Shown one piece after another: positions 46,583 to 57,362 of a stretch of DNA of 64,000 nucleotides; the first letter of the stretch is position 1; every line of letters begins with the position of its first letter. The DNA lies in NCBI RefSeq assembly GCF_914767665.1, contig NC_059504.1, positions 29,996,501 to 30,060,500 of the forward strand. Reading direction: 5' to 3'. The stretch is from Harmonia axyridis (lineage: Eukaryota; Arthropoda; Insecta; Coleoptera; Coccinellidae). The translations under genes and the position numbers were made by a program. The notes below the pieces were generated by a model that worked only from the letters and a program-made list of their open reading frames with translations, searched no databases and was not told the DNA's origin.

Positions 46583-47637
46583 GATATTATTATTATTATT
46601 ATTAAAGAAATTACAGAGTAGAGGCAAAAGCCTATGAACTCAAAGAAAGGTGAAAAAATAGTTGAACATACTATACTATACATATACAGACAACAGTAAT
46701 AGAACCAAGAACCAGTAACAAACACAAAATTAAGAGCATAAACAGAATGTTCAGATGCGAAACCCATTTTCAAACCAGGCGTCAAGTCTGTTCTTGATGG
46801 TATTTACGGAAGGTGCATTCACGACGTCACCGGGGAGTCTATTCCATACACTGAACACTCTATTAGAAATGAAATATTCGCGGCACTTTGCACGAAAACT
46901 TTCACGCTTGAGTTTTAAACTGTGACCACGTAGATTGTTTGTGTTCAGTTGGTATAAATGCGAGATATCGGTACCGAACATTCCATGGAGCGCACGAAAG
47001 GTGATGATCAAATCCCCGCGCAGCCGTCGATCCTCCAGTGAAGACAGCCCCATCCTCTCCAACCTCTCCGGATACGATTATCTCAAGACACCATAAGGCA
47101 GACGAGTCACTCTGAGCTGAAACCCTTCCAAGAGCATCAGATCGCCTCTGAGCCAAGGGTGCCAAACACGACCGGAAAATTCTAAAATTGGCCTCAGGTA
47201 TGTTTTATAAATCTGGCCTATGGTAGCGACATCACATCCCTGGAAAGATCTCTGTATAACAAAGAGGAGTCTCCTTGCTTTGTTCAGCGTTTTTGTTATG
47301 TGGCTTGACCAGGAGAGATCACTGGTGATGGTCACACCCAAGTCAACATGTGCGGTACAACCCTCCACTCCAAAGCCATCAATACAAACTGTGTCGGGGA
47401 TTGTTTGCACCGAGATAGAGAACACGACACTTTGACTGGTTAAGAGGTATCAGCCAACGAGATGACCAGAGGGAAACCCCTTCAAGATCCTCTTGGAGGT
47501 GTCCATAGCAAGTCTCAGCCTCTCCGAAAAACTTGACATCGTCCGCATAGGATGCACTTGGTGAGACAATAGAAGAAGTCAGATCACTTACATATGCTAT
47601 AAATAGAAGTGGGCCAAGCTCCGACCCCTGAGGTATT
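46583..47637 (-). mobile_element. 5'-truncated CR1-like LINE nested in the L2-like LINE
   Basis: On the minus strand it runs from 47,637 to an AATAATAAT tail at about 46,583-46,606. The host RT codons on either side join in frame when it is removed, and host sequences share at most GA at the junction, so the target duplication is tiny or absent. Confidence 0.85.
46751..47637 (-). pseudogene. CR1-like LINE RT palm and C-terminus
   Basis: The first segment (47,637-47,430) reads PQGSELGPLLFIAYVSDL and SYADDVKFFGEAE. After a frame break comes HVDLGVTITSDLSWSSHITK TLNKARRLLFVIQRSF and IGQIYKTYLRPILEFSGRVW HPW, the CR1-type thumb region. After another break, MERMGLSSLEDRRLRGDLII TFRALHG and RVFSVWNRLPGDVVNAPSVN close the protein. 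The L-SLE-RR-RGDL motif is typical of CR1 and related clades. Three frames are used, so the copy is dead. Confidence 0.85.
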
Positions 47638-47922
47638 GAGGTGAGATATTGGTCGATAGTTGGTTATTTCATTTATATTTCCTTTTTTGTGAATTGGAAC
47701 GACAATAGATTTTTTTAAAGCATTGGGAAATTCTCCCGATGTGACAGACCAATTAATTATTAGAGCAAGATATTCGCTTATTATTGGAGCAATCTTCTTC
47801 AGAAGCTTGGTTGAAATATTATCTATGCCAACAGATTTTTTATTTTTTAAGTTTTTGATAACGTCCTCAATTTCGAAGCTCAAAACAGGTTGAAAAAATA
47901 AATTGCAAGCATTATGTTGCAT
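47638..47922 (-). pseudogene. L2-like LINE RT, N-terminal blocks
   Basis: The frame reads EDVIKNLKNKKSVGIDNIST KLLKKIAP (the first RT block), then LALIINWSVTSGEFPNALKK, IVVPIHKKGNINEITNYRPIS and HL. At this point the CR1-like insert begins. The codons after the insert (SMLSVLSKVFERVVF, minus strand from 46,582) continue the block in the same frame when the insert is skipped. Confidence 0.85.
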
Positions 47923-47937
47923 TTTCCCTATATTTGA

Positions 47938-48549
47938 ACCAATAAAATGATGTTATAAATTGTCTTACCAATATAAACTGCTCTCTTGCTTCCACACAGC
48001 ACCGCACTGTATAAGGATGTAAGGGAACAGGGTATAAGGATTGAAATGGAACAAAATGGGACTTATACAATGCAAACTGACCTTCTAATGAACTGTAATC
48101 CTAATATATTTAAATGTCCGTGAATTAATCAAAACCGTTTTAATTAACACCGAAAACATTATTTCAGAAAAATATATGATCGAAGAAATCAAAACTAACC
48201 CATAACTTTCCCTTGAAGGGCACATGTGAGCACAAATTGACTGGATTACGTAGAGGTAATATAATTCAGATTTCAGATTACAATTCCATTAAAAAAATAT
48301 TTTCGAGATTTTGAAAAAAAATAAGTGAACGATCTGAAGTAGTATGTTGAATTGGATAGAATAAAATTCGTTAAATTGTGGAGACCATAATCCATGTTTA
48401 GAATTGATAGAAAATAGAAAATCTCATTACTTTTTACTTACGAATGTATACTCCTTCCTGTTAACTTGATGTTTCGTTTTAATAAATTTTGACATCTTAA
48501 ACATTTCGGGGGGGTGGTTTGAACAAAAAACCCCCCCCCCCCCACCTGG
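47938..48549. other. No gene seen; right interior of the hAT-like element
   Basis: AT-rich DNA without coding signal between the L2-like LINE and the C-run (about 48,531-48,543) just inside the hAT-like right end. Confidence 0.5.
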
Positions 48550-48940
48550 CTACGCCCGTGACTTGTTGCCATTTTAAAGTTTGTGTCTGTCTCTCTCATA
48601 GAAGCCCTCGTCCCTATTGGTAGAAATTGAGACGATTTTCACAAGCCTCTGTTGAAACGAGTTTCTCACAAGCAAAATCGAGTGGTAGACGTTGTAGAGG
48701 GAAGGTTGCGCAGCGAGGTGCGCAAAGAGTGAGAGAGTGAACATGTGGTCAGAGAGCGAACACGTGGTGATACAGCGAAAACGTGGCCATTATGGCTCAA
48801 AGTTTTTTGTTTTAGTACTTTTCAGTACTGTGTGTGTAGTTGGAAGTACTTTTCAGTACTGTGTATTTTGTTAGTGTGACGTTATTTGAGTGTCTAGCCC
48901 AGATCAATTCTTTTTCAGTGTCTGTTATCTTTTGCAGAAT

Positions 48941-49141
48941 ATGTCCGAGGACGAAGGATTCGATATGGAGTTGGATCAGGATCCGAATCCTGTGTTCCAG
49001 GAGATGAATGCAGTTCGACGCGAGAATGCGAGACTCCAACCAAAATTGGATGAGATGTCGATTTTAAAACGTGAAAATGAAAAACTACATCGCCAAGTTA
49101 ATGAGATGTCGCAAACCATCTCAAATCTCGTTCCTAGATAA
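48941..49141 (+). CDS. Short acidic coiled-coil protein, probably ORF1 N-terminus
   Basis: The frame runs from the ATG at 48,941 (MSEDEGFDMELDQDPNPVFQ) for 66 codons and is heptad-rich: EMNAVRRENARLQPKLDEMS and LKRENEKLHRQVNEMSQTIS. An in-frame ATG at 48,890 would add 17 hydrophobic residues and looks less natural. Because coding sequence for an L2-type RT follows, it is best read as the start of a LINE ORF1 (oligomerisation domain) cut short by deletion. I do not recognise a specific family. Confidence 0.45.
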   Translation: MSEDEGFDMELDQDPNPVFQEMNAVRRENARLQPKLDEMSILKRENEKLHRQVNEMSQTISNLVPR

Positions 49142-49200
49142 AATCTCTTCGGGAACTCCTTATCCCTTGGGCTGGGAAGTACTTGTACTTCCCAGACTAT

Positions 49201-50353
49201 TTCGTTTGTGGAATCTGTTTACGAGTGTCTAGATAGCAACTTTTGTGTAGCGGGATTGTTTTTTGATCTCTCCTGTGCTTTCGACACACTTTCCTTTCAG
49301 TTCATTCTAGACAAATGTTATAGTTTAGGATTCAGGGGGATATTTTTGGAATGGCTCAGAAGTTTTCTAAACGGGAGAATCATGTCAGTTAGAGTGGATG
49401 ATCATTTTTCGGAAGAGTATGGTGTGGACCTTGGCGTCCCTCAGGGCTCCGTACTGGGACCGTTAATATTTCTGTTATTTATAAATGATTTGCCTCATCA
49501 TTTAACGTGCCTGTTGTTGACACTGTTCGCAGATGACACTTCGGTTGTGATTTCGGCCCGGAGCTGTGGAGAATTACAAGTTGCTTGTGAGACCCTTGTA
49601 ACACAATTTGTGAATTGGTGTCACTCGAATGGGTTGATGTTGAATGTGGATAAGACGGTATGTGTTTACTTTGGCCTCAGAAATTTCGAGAGGGGTGATT
49701 TGAGAATTCGTTATATGGAGGACACCATTGTTCCAAGTGAATTTACCAAATTCCTGGGTGTCTATATAGACAGAAATCTAAGCTGGACTACCCATGTTGA
49801 TTATCTCTGCAAAAAACTAAACACCACTTTTTTTGCAATATTTAGAATTAAAAATGTACTTCCTGTTAGTTCACTGTTAGACATTTACTATAGCCTGGTT
49901 TATTGCCACTTAACATACAATATTATTCTGTGGGGCAGCTGTGTGGATATCTCAAGAATATTCATCGCACAGAAAAGAATAATAAGAACAATATTTAATT
50001 TGAGTCCTCGAACAAGTTGTCGGCCAGTTTTCAATGCGAATAGGTTATTGCCCTTACCTTGCATTTATATTTTGAAATGTCTTGTGTATGCAAAGGAAAA
50101 TGAGAAAAACTGGAAAAAACTATCCAGCAACCATGACTACAAGACCAGAAATTCACAGATTCTTTTAGTGCCTAAGCACCGAACTCACAAATTTGAATGC
50201 TCTCCTCTTTATCAGAGCATCAAGTTATTCAATCACTTACCATCTTCTGTGAAATTACTGGATTTACGTAAATTCAAACTTGAAGTTAAGGAAATTTTGT
50301 TGAAAAAATGTTATTATTCAATTAGGGAATATTGTATTGATAATTGGTCTTAG
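49201..50353 (+). pseudogene. L2-like LINE reverse transcriptase, C-terminal two thirds
   Basis: The frame is open from the deletion joint to the natural stop. Residue numbers are from the Met at 49,208: FFDLSCAFDTLSF (18), LGVPQGSVLGPLIFLLFIND (75), LFADDTSVVISARS (106), KFLGVYIDRNLSWTTH (181), YYSLVYCHLTYNIILWG, RTSCRPVFNANRLLPLPCIY and the closing FNHLPSSVKLLDLRKFK. Catalytic Asp residues are intact, but the RT fingers, including the NYRPIS block, and the endonuclease are missing. No internal stop means this deletion copy is relatively young. The inverted relative at 45,241-47,937 is more decayed. Confidence 0.85.
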
Positions 50354-50449
50354 ATTTAAGCTTCTATATGTGTATATATATATATGTATATTTTTTTTTG
50401 TTGACTTATCCTATATACCTTTTGTATGGTGTCTTAAAGGATGAATAAA

Positions 50450-50450
50450 C

Positions 50451-50491
<41 letters not shown>
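50450..50491 (+). repeat. (TTA)n tail of the L2-like LINE
   Basis: A run of about 14 TTA triplets separates the L2-like 3' end from the jockey 5' end; the jockey element begins with GCCCAAGCGTC right after it. Confidence 0.85.
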
Positions 50492-50799
50492 GCCCAAGCG
50501 TCAATAACCCCCACAATCGATGTTGAGGTCGCATCATATTCCTTTGCTGTGAAGAAAGCTGTGCCAAAAATTAGCCCAGATTATCCGAAACTGGGCGAAA
50601 CGCGTCGAAAACCCCAAACCGCTAATATATTAACACCCGTAAAGTTGGTGGTACCCGCGATGGCCCTCCTATGAAAAGAGCTAGGCAAGATAGTTTTCGT
50701 CGACCGAGACGAAAGAGGAAACTCCCATCAAGAAGGTTAGAATACCGCAAATCACGATGATGGGGTACATCAGATTGGACTCAAATTTCAAAGGAGCTT

Positions 50800-51640
50800 C
50801 ACTCCCAGAAATTGAACTATAACCGCGCTACAGTGGCGAGAGACGGAATCAAAATCCTAGCGTCGTCTGTAGATGACTACAATAAAATAATAATATTTCT
50901 TGTCCAACGCGGTAAAGAATATTATAGCTGCCAAACAGAAGATGAGAAGAAAGTGTATGCGGTTATTCGACATCTCCCTCTTGATGCCGATATAAATATA
51001 ATTCGAGAAGATCTGCATAATCAAGGAATACAAGATGCCGAATTCACTCAAATGACTTCTAATCAAACAAAGAAGCCAATGCCCCTATTTCTGGTTGAAA
51101 CCCAAAAAAGAGAAATTTTCACAATCACGAAGCTTTACAATCTTTGTATTGTAATAGAACTGAAAAAGAAGACAGAAGGACCGGGGCAATGCCATCGATG
51201 CCAGAGAATAAGTGCACTTTTCCATGGAGATGCGTGAAATGCTCAGGAAACCACAGCAGCCAAAAGAGCACTCTAACCAGGAGGAACGAAGAAAGAAATG
51301 CTACATGTGCACTTTGTGGCAAAACTGGACAACTAGCAAGTTACAAAGGTTGTAGCGAATTCAAGCTCGTGACGAAGAAAAGGACAAAACTAAACTAACT
51401 CCAACAAAGGAAAAATCGTCAGAAAAAGAACAAAAACGACAACTAAAATTAAAACAGTTGAAAAGAAACCCGTTGAAAAGAAATCCGTTGAAAAGCAGCC
51501 CGTATAAAAGAGAGCGGAACAGAAAGTGTGTGTCGATGAATCAGATAAAATCACCGAAAAACTATTCAGTAGAATAATGAGGAAATTCGAATCCGTAATA
51601 GATTCGAAAATGAACAATTTATTCGGTAAAACGAATTAAA
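50800..51640 (+). pseudogene. Jockey gag-like ORF1 with zinc knuckles
   Basis: LNYNRATVARDGIKILASSV and CQTEDEKKVYAVIRHLPLDA form the PRE_C2HC-type domain that precedes the knuckles in jockey gags. The first knuckle starts GQCHRCQRISALFHGDA (frame change at about 51,230), then CVKCSGNHSSQKST, then CALCGKTGQLASYKGCSEFK. A Lys/Pro-rich tail with VEKKPVEKKSVEKQPV-like repeats follows to about 51,640. Such proteins bind element RNA and carry it to the nucleus. At least three frames are used. Confidence 0.8.
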
Positions 51641-51656
51641 GAATCTTACGAAACAA

Positions 51657-51996
51657 AGGAAAACTATCAAGATAGTGTCATGGAACATGAACGGCGTGAT
51701 ATCGCGAAAAACCGAATTAAAAGAATTGATAGCAAAAGAAGATCCTGAAATAATTGCCTTGCAAGAAACAAGACTAATATCAAAGGATAAAATATCGTAT
51801 CAAAATTACGTGGTACATAGAAATGATAGACCGGACACGGTAGACGGAGGTGGCGTGGCATTGGTTGTCAAGAGAGGCATCTATCATAACGTCGAAAGAG
51901 CCAACCCTGATATGTTAATAGAAACAATAAAGGTCAATCTGAAAATGAACAAAGAAGAAATAAGTATAATCTCAACTTATAAACCGCCAGATGTAC
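51657..51996 (+). pseudogene. Jockey endonuclease, N-terminal half
   Basis: KIVSWNMNGVISRKTELKEL (catalytic Asn), PEIIALQETRLISKDKI (catalytic Glu), YVVHRNDRPDTVDGGGVALV and EISIISTYKPPDVQ are the first blocks of the AP-type endonuclease. The host frame is cut at 51,993-51,996 by a foldback and resumes in the same frame at 53,527. Confidence 0.85.
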
Positions 51997-53526
51997 AGTG
52001 CATCCCATTTTGGGTGAGACTGCCAGGTTTCTCGCTTGATATTCAAGATAGAGCCTTGCGGTTTTCACGTTCCTGTCCTACTTTTTCGTGAAACTCAAGT
52101 TGGTCTAAATAGATTTTGCATAACTGTTTCCGTTTAAGAGTTACAGGGTGATTGTGGAAATTGATACTTTTCGGACCCCTCCTTTATCTCCGAAGTTATT
52201 GGAAATAATGCTGAGGTGAAAACTACGTCTGAATCAGAATTTTGCGTAGAATCCAGTGGCGTACTCATTTTTTTTTGTTCGGGGTATGGTTTTGAAGATT
52301 CAACACAAACCTAAATTTTTTTCAATGGAACACCCTATATATCATTACTTCGTTGAATTCGTTATTTTTTTCCCTTCAAAATAATATATGATACTATATA
52401 GGTAGGATGGTCAGAAATGTTAAAAAAAAACACTAAAACATCAAATAATGATGATTTTTTGTTAATGAGCAATGGACTTTCCATATGATAAAAAGGATTA
52501 ATTGTATAATTTTCATACGTGATTTTTATTTATAGTAGAGTAAACAAACAAATATAATACGCTCATCACTAATTCGAGAAACAAAACGTAGGTACCTACC
52601 TAATAGCAACAATAATAATAAACAAATTCATAAACATTTCATAATATCTTACAGATTAAACTGTTCAAATTGCTGTCCATTTTCCCTAATACATATAATA
52701 TACTACAGTAAAAGACATAATAGTCTCGAAGAACTTCGTGCATCAACAGAGGCAGTTTTCCAGGATTTACAAAACCACTCTTTCATAATATTAAATGCAC
52801 TCAGGCGTATTGAAAAGTTTTGTCAATTATGTATTAGAGGAAAATGGACAGTAATTTGAACAGTTTAAGCTGTGATATATCATGCAATGTTTATGAATTT
52901 TTGTATTATTTATTTGTTGCTATTAGGTAGGTACCTACGTTTTGTTTTTGATGTAAGTGATGAGTGTATTATCTTTGTTTGCTTACTCTACTATTTATAA
53001 AAATCACAAATTAAAATTATCCAATTGAACCTTTTTTTCATATGGGAAATCCATTGCTCATTAACAAAAAATCATCATTATTTGATGTTTTAGTGTTTTT
53101 TCAACATTTCTGACTATTCTACCTATATAGTATCATACATCATTTTGAAGGGAAAAATATAACGAATTCAACGAAGTAATGATATATAGGGTGTTCTATT
53201 GAAAAAAATATAGGTTTGTGTTGAATCTTCAAAACCATACCCCGAAAAAAAAATTTGAGTACGCCACTGGATTCTACGCAAAATTCTGATTCAGACGTAG
53301 TTTTCACAACAGCATTATTTCCAATAACTTCGGAGATAAAGGAGGGGTCCGAAAATTATCAATTTCCAAAATCACCCTGTATCTTTTGAACGGAAACAGT
53401 TATGCAAAATCTGATTAGACCAACTTGAGTTTCACAAAAAAGTAGGACAGGAACGTGAAAACCGCAAGGCTCTATTTTAAATAACAAACGAGAAACCTGG
53501 CTGTCTCACCCAAAATGGGATGCACT
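51997..53526. mobile_element. Foldback element, 1.53 kb, in the jockey endonuclease
   Basis: The termini are AGTGCATCCCATTTTGGGTG and its inverted partner, flanked on both sides by GTAC (51,993-51,996 and 53,527-53,530); if the palindromic context is counted, TGTACA is shared. The arms (about 51,997-52,705 and 52,830-53,526) are long inverted copies around a unique centre of about 120 bp. Removing it restores the host reading frame. Inner stretches (ACACCCTATATATCATTACT) suggest a nested older MITE copied in both arms. No transposase is encoded. Confidence 0.9.
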
Positions 53527-53815
53527 GTACAATTACTTGAAGAAAATTCACAGAGTATATTAAAAGGACAACACCCGAGGATAATAATAGACCTGAATTG
53601 AAAATCACCTGAATGGAATAGCAGAGTAGAGAACCCGAATTGAAAGAAATTGAAAAAATATGCTGATAAACATGAAGCAATTGTAATCGGACCTGAAACA
53701 CCGACATACCTCCCAAAAAGTCCAGGGCTACCGGTTGTGATTGACATAGTATTAATGAAAAATGTGAGACAGGATTTCACACTGAGAACCATAGAGGATG
53801 GAACTTCTGATCATT
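53527..53815 (+). pseudogene. Jockey endonuclease, C-terminal half
   Basis: It starts QLLEENSQSILKGQHPRIII DLN; GDLN-type Asp/Asn are altered (a stop directly after DLN). After a frame change come ADKHEAIVIGPETPTYLPKS PGLPVVIDIVLMKNV and a decayed final SDH (DGTSDH) near 53,806, which completes the domain before the RT linker. Confidence 0.75.
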
Positions 53816-55738
53816 GAATTTATTCTAGAAACAGAACCTTATGATGAAAAATTGCAAACGAGAGATTATGAGGACTGGAAGAAATTCGGTAACAATTTGA
53901 AATTGAGAATTAAAAAAATACCACAGATTGACACGTCAGAAGAACTCGAAGATAGAGTAAAAGATTTAGAAGAACACATACTGAAAGCATATGAGGAGAT
54001 CACGAAGAGGGTAATCAAACCAACACCAAGACACAAAGAAGGAGAGAACCCTAGAGAAATAAAAGAATTAATAAAAATAAACAGAAGACTAAGGAAAAAC
54101 TATAGAATCTACAAAACAAACGAAGACAGGCTAAAACTGAACAAGCATAGTCAAATCTTGAAAAATGCACTCATTGAACTCAGAAGAAATAGATTGAATA
54201 GGAAAATAAGCGAACTAAACACAATGGATCATTCCGCATGGAAAATGCAAAGACGAGACGACGATAATGAAGTACTCGAAGAAATAATAGAAGAACATGA
54301 AGAAGAAATGAAGACACTACCAGAAGGGACAACGACGAATCCAACCTCTCCTACAGAAATCAAAGAATTGATCAGGAAACTGAAAAATAGGAAAGCGCCA
54401 GGAAAAAATAAAATCACAAACACCATGCTGAAGAATTTGCCCGAAAAAGGAATAGCTGAAATAACTAACATTGCAAACGCAGTAATGAGAACAGAACACT
54501 TTCCAAACAGATGGAAAAGAGCCGAAATGATTGTATTCAATAAATCTGGAAAGAATGGAAAATTCCCGCAAAACTACAGGCCGCTTAGTCTTTTACCAGC
54601 CATAGGAAAGTGTAGTTGCCAAGAGAATCAACGAAGAAACCAAAAATCTGAATTTTCTACCAGCAATTCGGATTCAGAGATAAACATTCAACTGAACAAC
54701 AACTTCTCCGACTAACAGAGTTTATCACCCGAGGCTTTCAAAACAAACAAGCTACTGGACTGTTATTACTAGATGTAACAAGAGCATTCGACAGAGTATA
54801 ACAGGAAGGACTTGCCTATAAGATGAGAACAGTGGGATACTCAATTAAGATCATCATAAATAACTTAAGGGATAGAAATTTCTACGTTGAATTAGAAGAT
54901 GAAAAATCAACTATAAAACACTTAGAAGCAGGAGTCCCACAGGGATCAGTATTAGGACCTCTCCTGTATAATATATACATACATGATATACCAAGGAATC
55001 CGAGAAATTTGCTTGCCCTTTATGCGGATGACACAGGAATAGCAGTCAAACACAGAAGAGCAAATATCATACACCAAAGATTACAAGAAGCAGCAGATGA
55101 AATAACTAAATGGTGCATTAAATGGAAGATTGGAATAAATGGACAGAAAAGTCAAGCTATCCTACTACAAAAGAGAAGATTAAAGAAAAAAAATTATCAA
55201 TTGACAGCAACGAAGTTGAATGACAAAAAAAAGCAAAATACCTAGGTGTGATCATGGATACGGGACTAACGTGGAAACAACATGTTAAGTATGCGGTGGA
55301 TAAAACCAACAAAGCGATGAACCGTCTTTACCCAATCATCGGAAGAAGAAGCCGAATGGACATAAACACCAAACTAATTACCACCAAAATAATTAAAGCC
55401 GTTGCCAGACCCCAACTCACGTACGGCTTAGTGGCTTGGGAATACGCGGGCAAAGAACCACATCAAGAGAATTCAATCAAAGGAAGATGAATATCTGAGA
55501 TGGGCAATAGATGCCCATTGGTTTGTTAGAAACATCCAAATCCACAGAGTCCTAAAATGGGACAGAATACCTGACTTCATGAAGAAAAAAGCCGAAAGAG
55601 TATTCGAAGAATTGATAGAACATCCCAATGAAGAATTGAGAAGATTAATTGATTACGACCCTGCCGAAGATGCAAGAAGAATGAATACATACCGCAAAAG
55701 ACCCAGGGATCAATTGCGAAACGATAACCTAAATATAT
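53798..55738 (+). pseudogene. Jockey reverse transcriptase and C-terminal domain
   Basis: The linker is helical and charged (53,798 onward). RT blocks are LKNRKAPGKNKITNTMLKNL, FPNRWKRAEMIVFNKSGK, NYRPLSLLPAIGK, then after a frameshift near 54,610 QFGFRDKHSTEQQLLRLTEF and LLLLDVTRAFDRV followed by TAA. In the next open part are EAGVPQGSVLGPLLYNIYIH and ALYADDTGIAVKHRR; then a frame break near 55,235, YLGVIMDTGLTWKQHV and RPQLTYGLVAWEYAG. The C-terminus ends RRMNTYRKRPRDQLRNDNLN at 55,738. Catalytic Asp residues remain, but four or more breaks disable it. Confidence 0.85.
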
Positions 55739-56002
55739 AGGAAACTCAAGAAAATACTTCAAATTGAAAAAACAATCCGAATAAAAAGGACTCCCGAATA
55801 ACCTATCACAATAGTGTGCAAGTAGAAATTTATCCGACCAAGAGATAAATGGTTTATAGCTTTATGCCCGAAACCTAAGAAGCAGCAGCTTAGGTTTAGT
55901 GAGTATTCTCGCTCTTGATGAGCCAAGACCCTCACACTTGTTCCTTTGGATGAGGTTCGTCTGTGAATGGATTCCCCCTGATTTAACAAAAAAAAAAAAG
56001 GA

Positions 56003-56600
56003 AAATTGTTCTCCATGGACAGGAAAAGATGGTAAACACTTTGTGCCCGGTCCGGACTATAACATGAATCCATAAAAACCTCTTGCCAGTCACTATCGAT
56101 GTGTGTGGGCTTGCGTTGTCTCCATGGAACACAATTTCTCTACTAATGGTCGCTTCTGGGCGATTGCTTACTTCAGAAGGTCCAAATTTTAACAGTACAG
56201 TTCCGAGTCAACATTTGTGCCTTAGGGGAGCAGCTCATAGTAGATTATGCCCTGTAAATTCCACCAAACACACAGCAAAACCTTTCTGACCGTTCCGACG
56301 GCTCTCCGCTTATATTTACCTAGATCGTTTTCGCTTGACGTTGTCATAAGTCATCCACATTTCATCACTAGTCACCAATCATTTCAAAAATAGGGTGATT
56401 TTGTTGCAATTCAGCAGCGATTCGCAGATGGAAATGCGGTCCAAGACACTCCAAGAGGTTCTTAAGACGTAACTCGTGTTAATCTAGCTTCTTTTTGAGA
56501 TCAGCCTTATGCAAATAGTGTCCCAAATGGTTTTTTGTGCAATCTTCATCTCTTGAGCAATCGAAACAGGACTCGACAATGTCCATGATTTTATCTATAT
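56003..56600 (-). pseudogene. Mariner transposase relic, cut by the jockey element
   Basis: Read on the minus strand: AQEMKIAQKTIWDTICIRL (helix-turn-helix), a decayed YDNVKRKRS, KVLLCVWWNLQGIIYYELLP, VDSELYCQ-like and AIAQKRPLV, then CYSPDRAQSVYHLFLSMENN, the decayed third-Asp block (YSPDLAPSDYHLF in typical mariners). The gene stops at the jockey poly(A) tail, so its C-terminus is missing. Many frame breaks make it older than the jockey insertion. Confidence 0.75.
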
Positions 56601-57362
56601 TAAAATAACTTTCTTTTTCTCCCCAAGAAAAATACTTTTCTTCATTCTGATTGTTGCCATATAAAACTTATCATCCCATAACAATGTATCAATAGTTACG
56701 ATGTACTCAAAACTTGAGTCTGACCCGATTGAATTATTAATTCATTTTTATAACTCCGATAAAGTTCGATAGAGCATCTCTGTAACGCTGAATATCTATC
56801 GTTCTTTTCCACCTCTAGGCAGAATAAAATTGCTGCCGAAACACTAAAACTCGAAAAATCTCGGATCATAACACCATAACCTAGTGATCAGTATGGGTTA
56901 TTACGAAACTTATAACTCGTCAATAAACGTGTACTGTTTGGCTGGAGTGTTTCCGAAAGTTTCCTTTAAGTTATCTCCAATTTTCTGGGGAATATGAAGC
57001 CGGATTTGGGAAATTTGTAATAATCAATACGCTATAGGATTTGGATCTGGCACAATAAGGAACAAATAGAGCGTGGGATACTCAATAAAACAAATCCCAT
57101 CTGCGGATGCCGAACGATTCGTACGGAAAAGAAAATCGGGAATAGATCAGTGGCGTAGACGTAGACAAAGGAATGGTTGGAGCTTTCGAAGCAGTGGGAG
57201 ATGTAGAGGTATGGAATACCCTAATTAAAACTTAAAATTTAAGTGATAAATGACGCTTTCTTTCAACTCTAAATGAAAGAGAATTCATAATCCGAAAAAC
57301 TATGGTTTAACTCTAGAATGTTCACAAAAAAAAAAAAATTTAATCAAAAAGTTCGGCATTAA
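56601..57362. other. No gene seen
   Basis: AT-rich DNA; no supported gene or complete element. Confidence 0.5.

Larger units (their letters stand above)
45241..47937 (-). mobile_element. L2-like LINE, interrupted by another LINE
   Basis: On the minus strand, RT sequence from about 47,925 to 45,330 is followed by a 3' end (CTGAAGGATCAATAAAT) and an ATT tail, the same 3' terminus as the copies ending at 10,195 and 50,449. The protein closely resembles the plus-strand copy at 49,201-50,353 (VYKCLDSNLHVSGIFFDLSC against VYECLDSNFCVAGLFFDLSC). It is 5'-truncated, has a frameshift near 45,900, and is split at 46,583-47,637. Confidence 0.85.
43650..48560. mobile_element. hAT-like element, 4.9 kb, with exact 8-bp target duplication
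   Basis: The left end is CAAGGGCGTAGCTAGG and the right end CCTGGCTACGCCCGTG, inverted with two mismatches over 16 bp. Both are flanked by ACTTGTTG (43,642-43,649 and 48,561-48,568), the 8-bp duplication expected of hAT elements. G- and C-runs follow the termini on each side. No hAT transposase is visible. The interior carries a mariner relic and a minus-strand LINE that holds another LINE, so the element was a platform for at least three later insertions or captures. Confidence 0.85.
48570..50449 (+). mobile_element. Internally deleted L2-like LINE copy
   Basis: It holds a 5' leader (about 48,570-48,940), a short ORF1 start, an abrupt jump at about 49,142-49,205 into the middle of the RT, then an RT open to its stop and the family 3' end (CTTAAAGGATGAATAAAC) with a TTATTATTA tail. 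Leader, short frame, RT half and tail lie in the right order, so a large internal deletion (rest of ORF1, endonuclease, RT fingers) is the simplest reading. The hAT-like element sits just upstream. Confidence 0.65.
50492..56000 (+). mobile_element. Jockey-type LINE, split by a foldback
   Basis: Gag-like ORF1, endonuclease, RT, C-terminal tail, 3' UTR and a terminal A-run at about 55,989-56,000 are all present in order, so the copy is near full length (about 4.0 kb without the foldback at 51,997-53,526). PRE_C2HC/zinc-knuckle gag plus APE endonuclease plus poly(A) tail is the jockey-clade arrangement. Numerous stops and frameshifts in all parts show it is dead. Confidence 0.85.

Noticed and set aside
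48529..48545. C-run as a possible regulatory or quadruplex signal
   Set aside because: It is the subterminal C-run matching the G-run at the other end of the hAT-like element.
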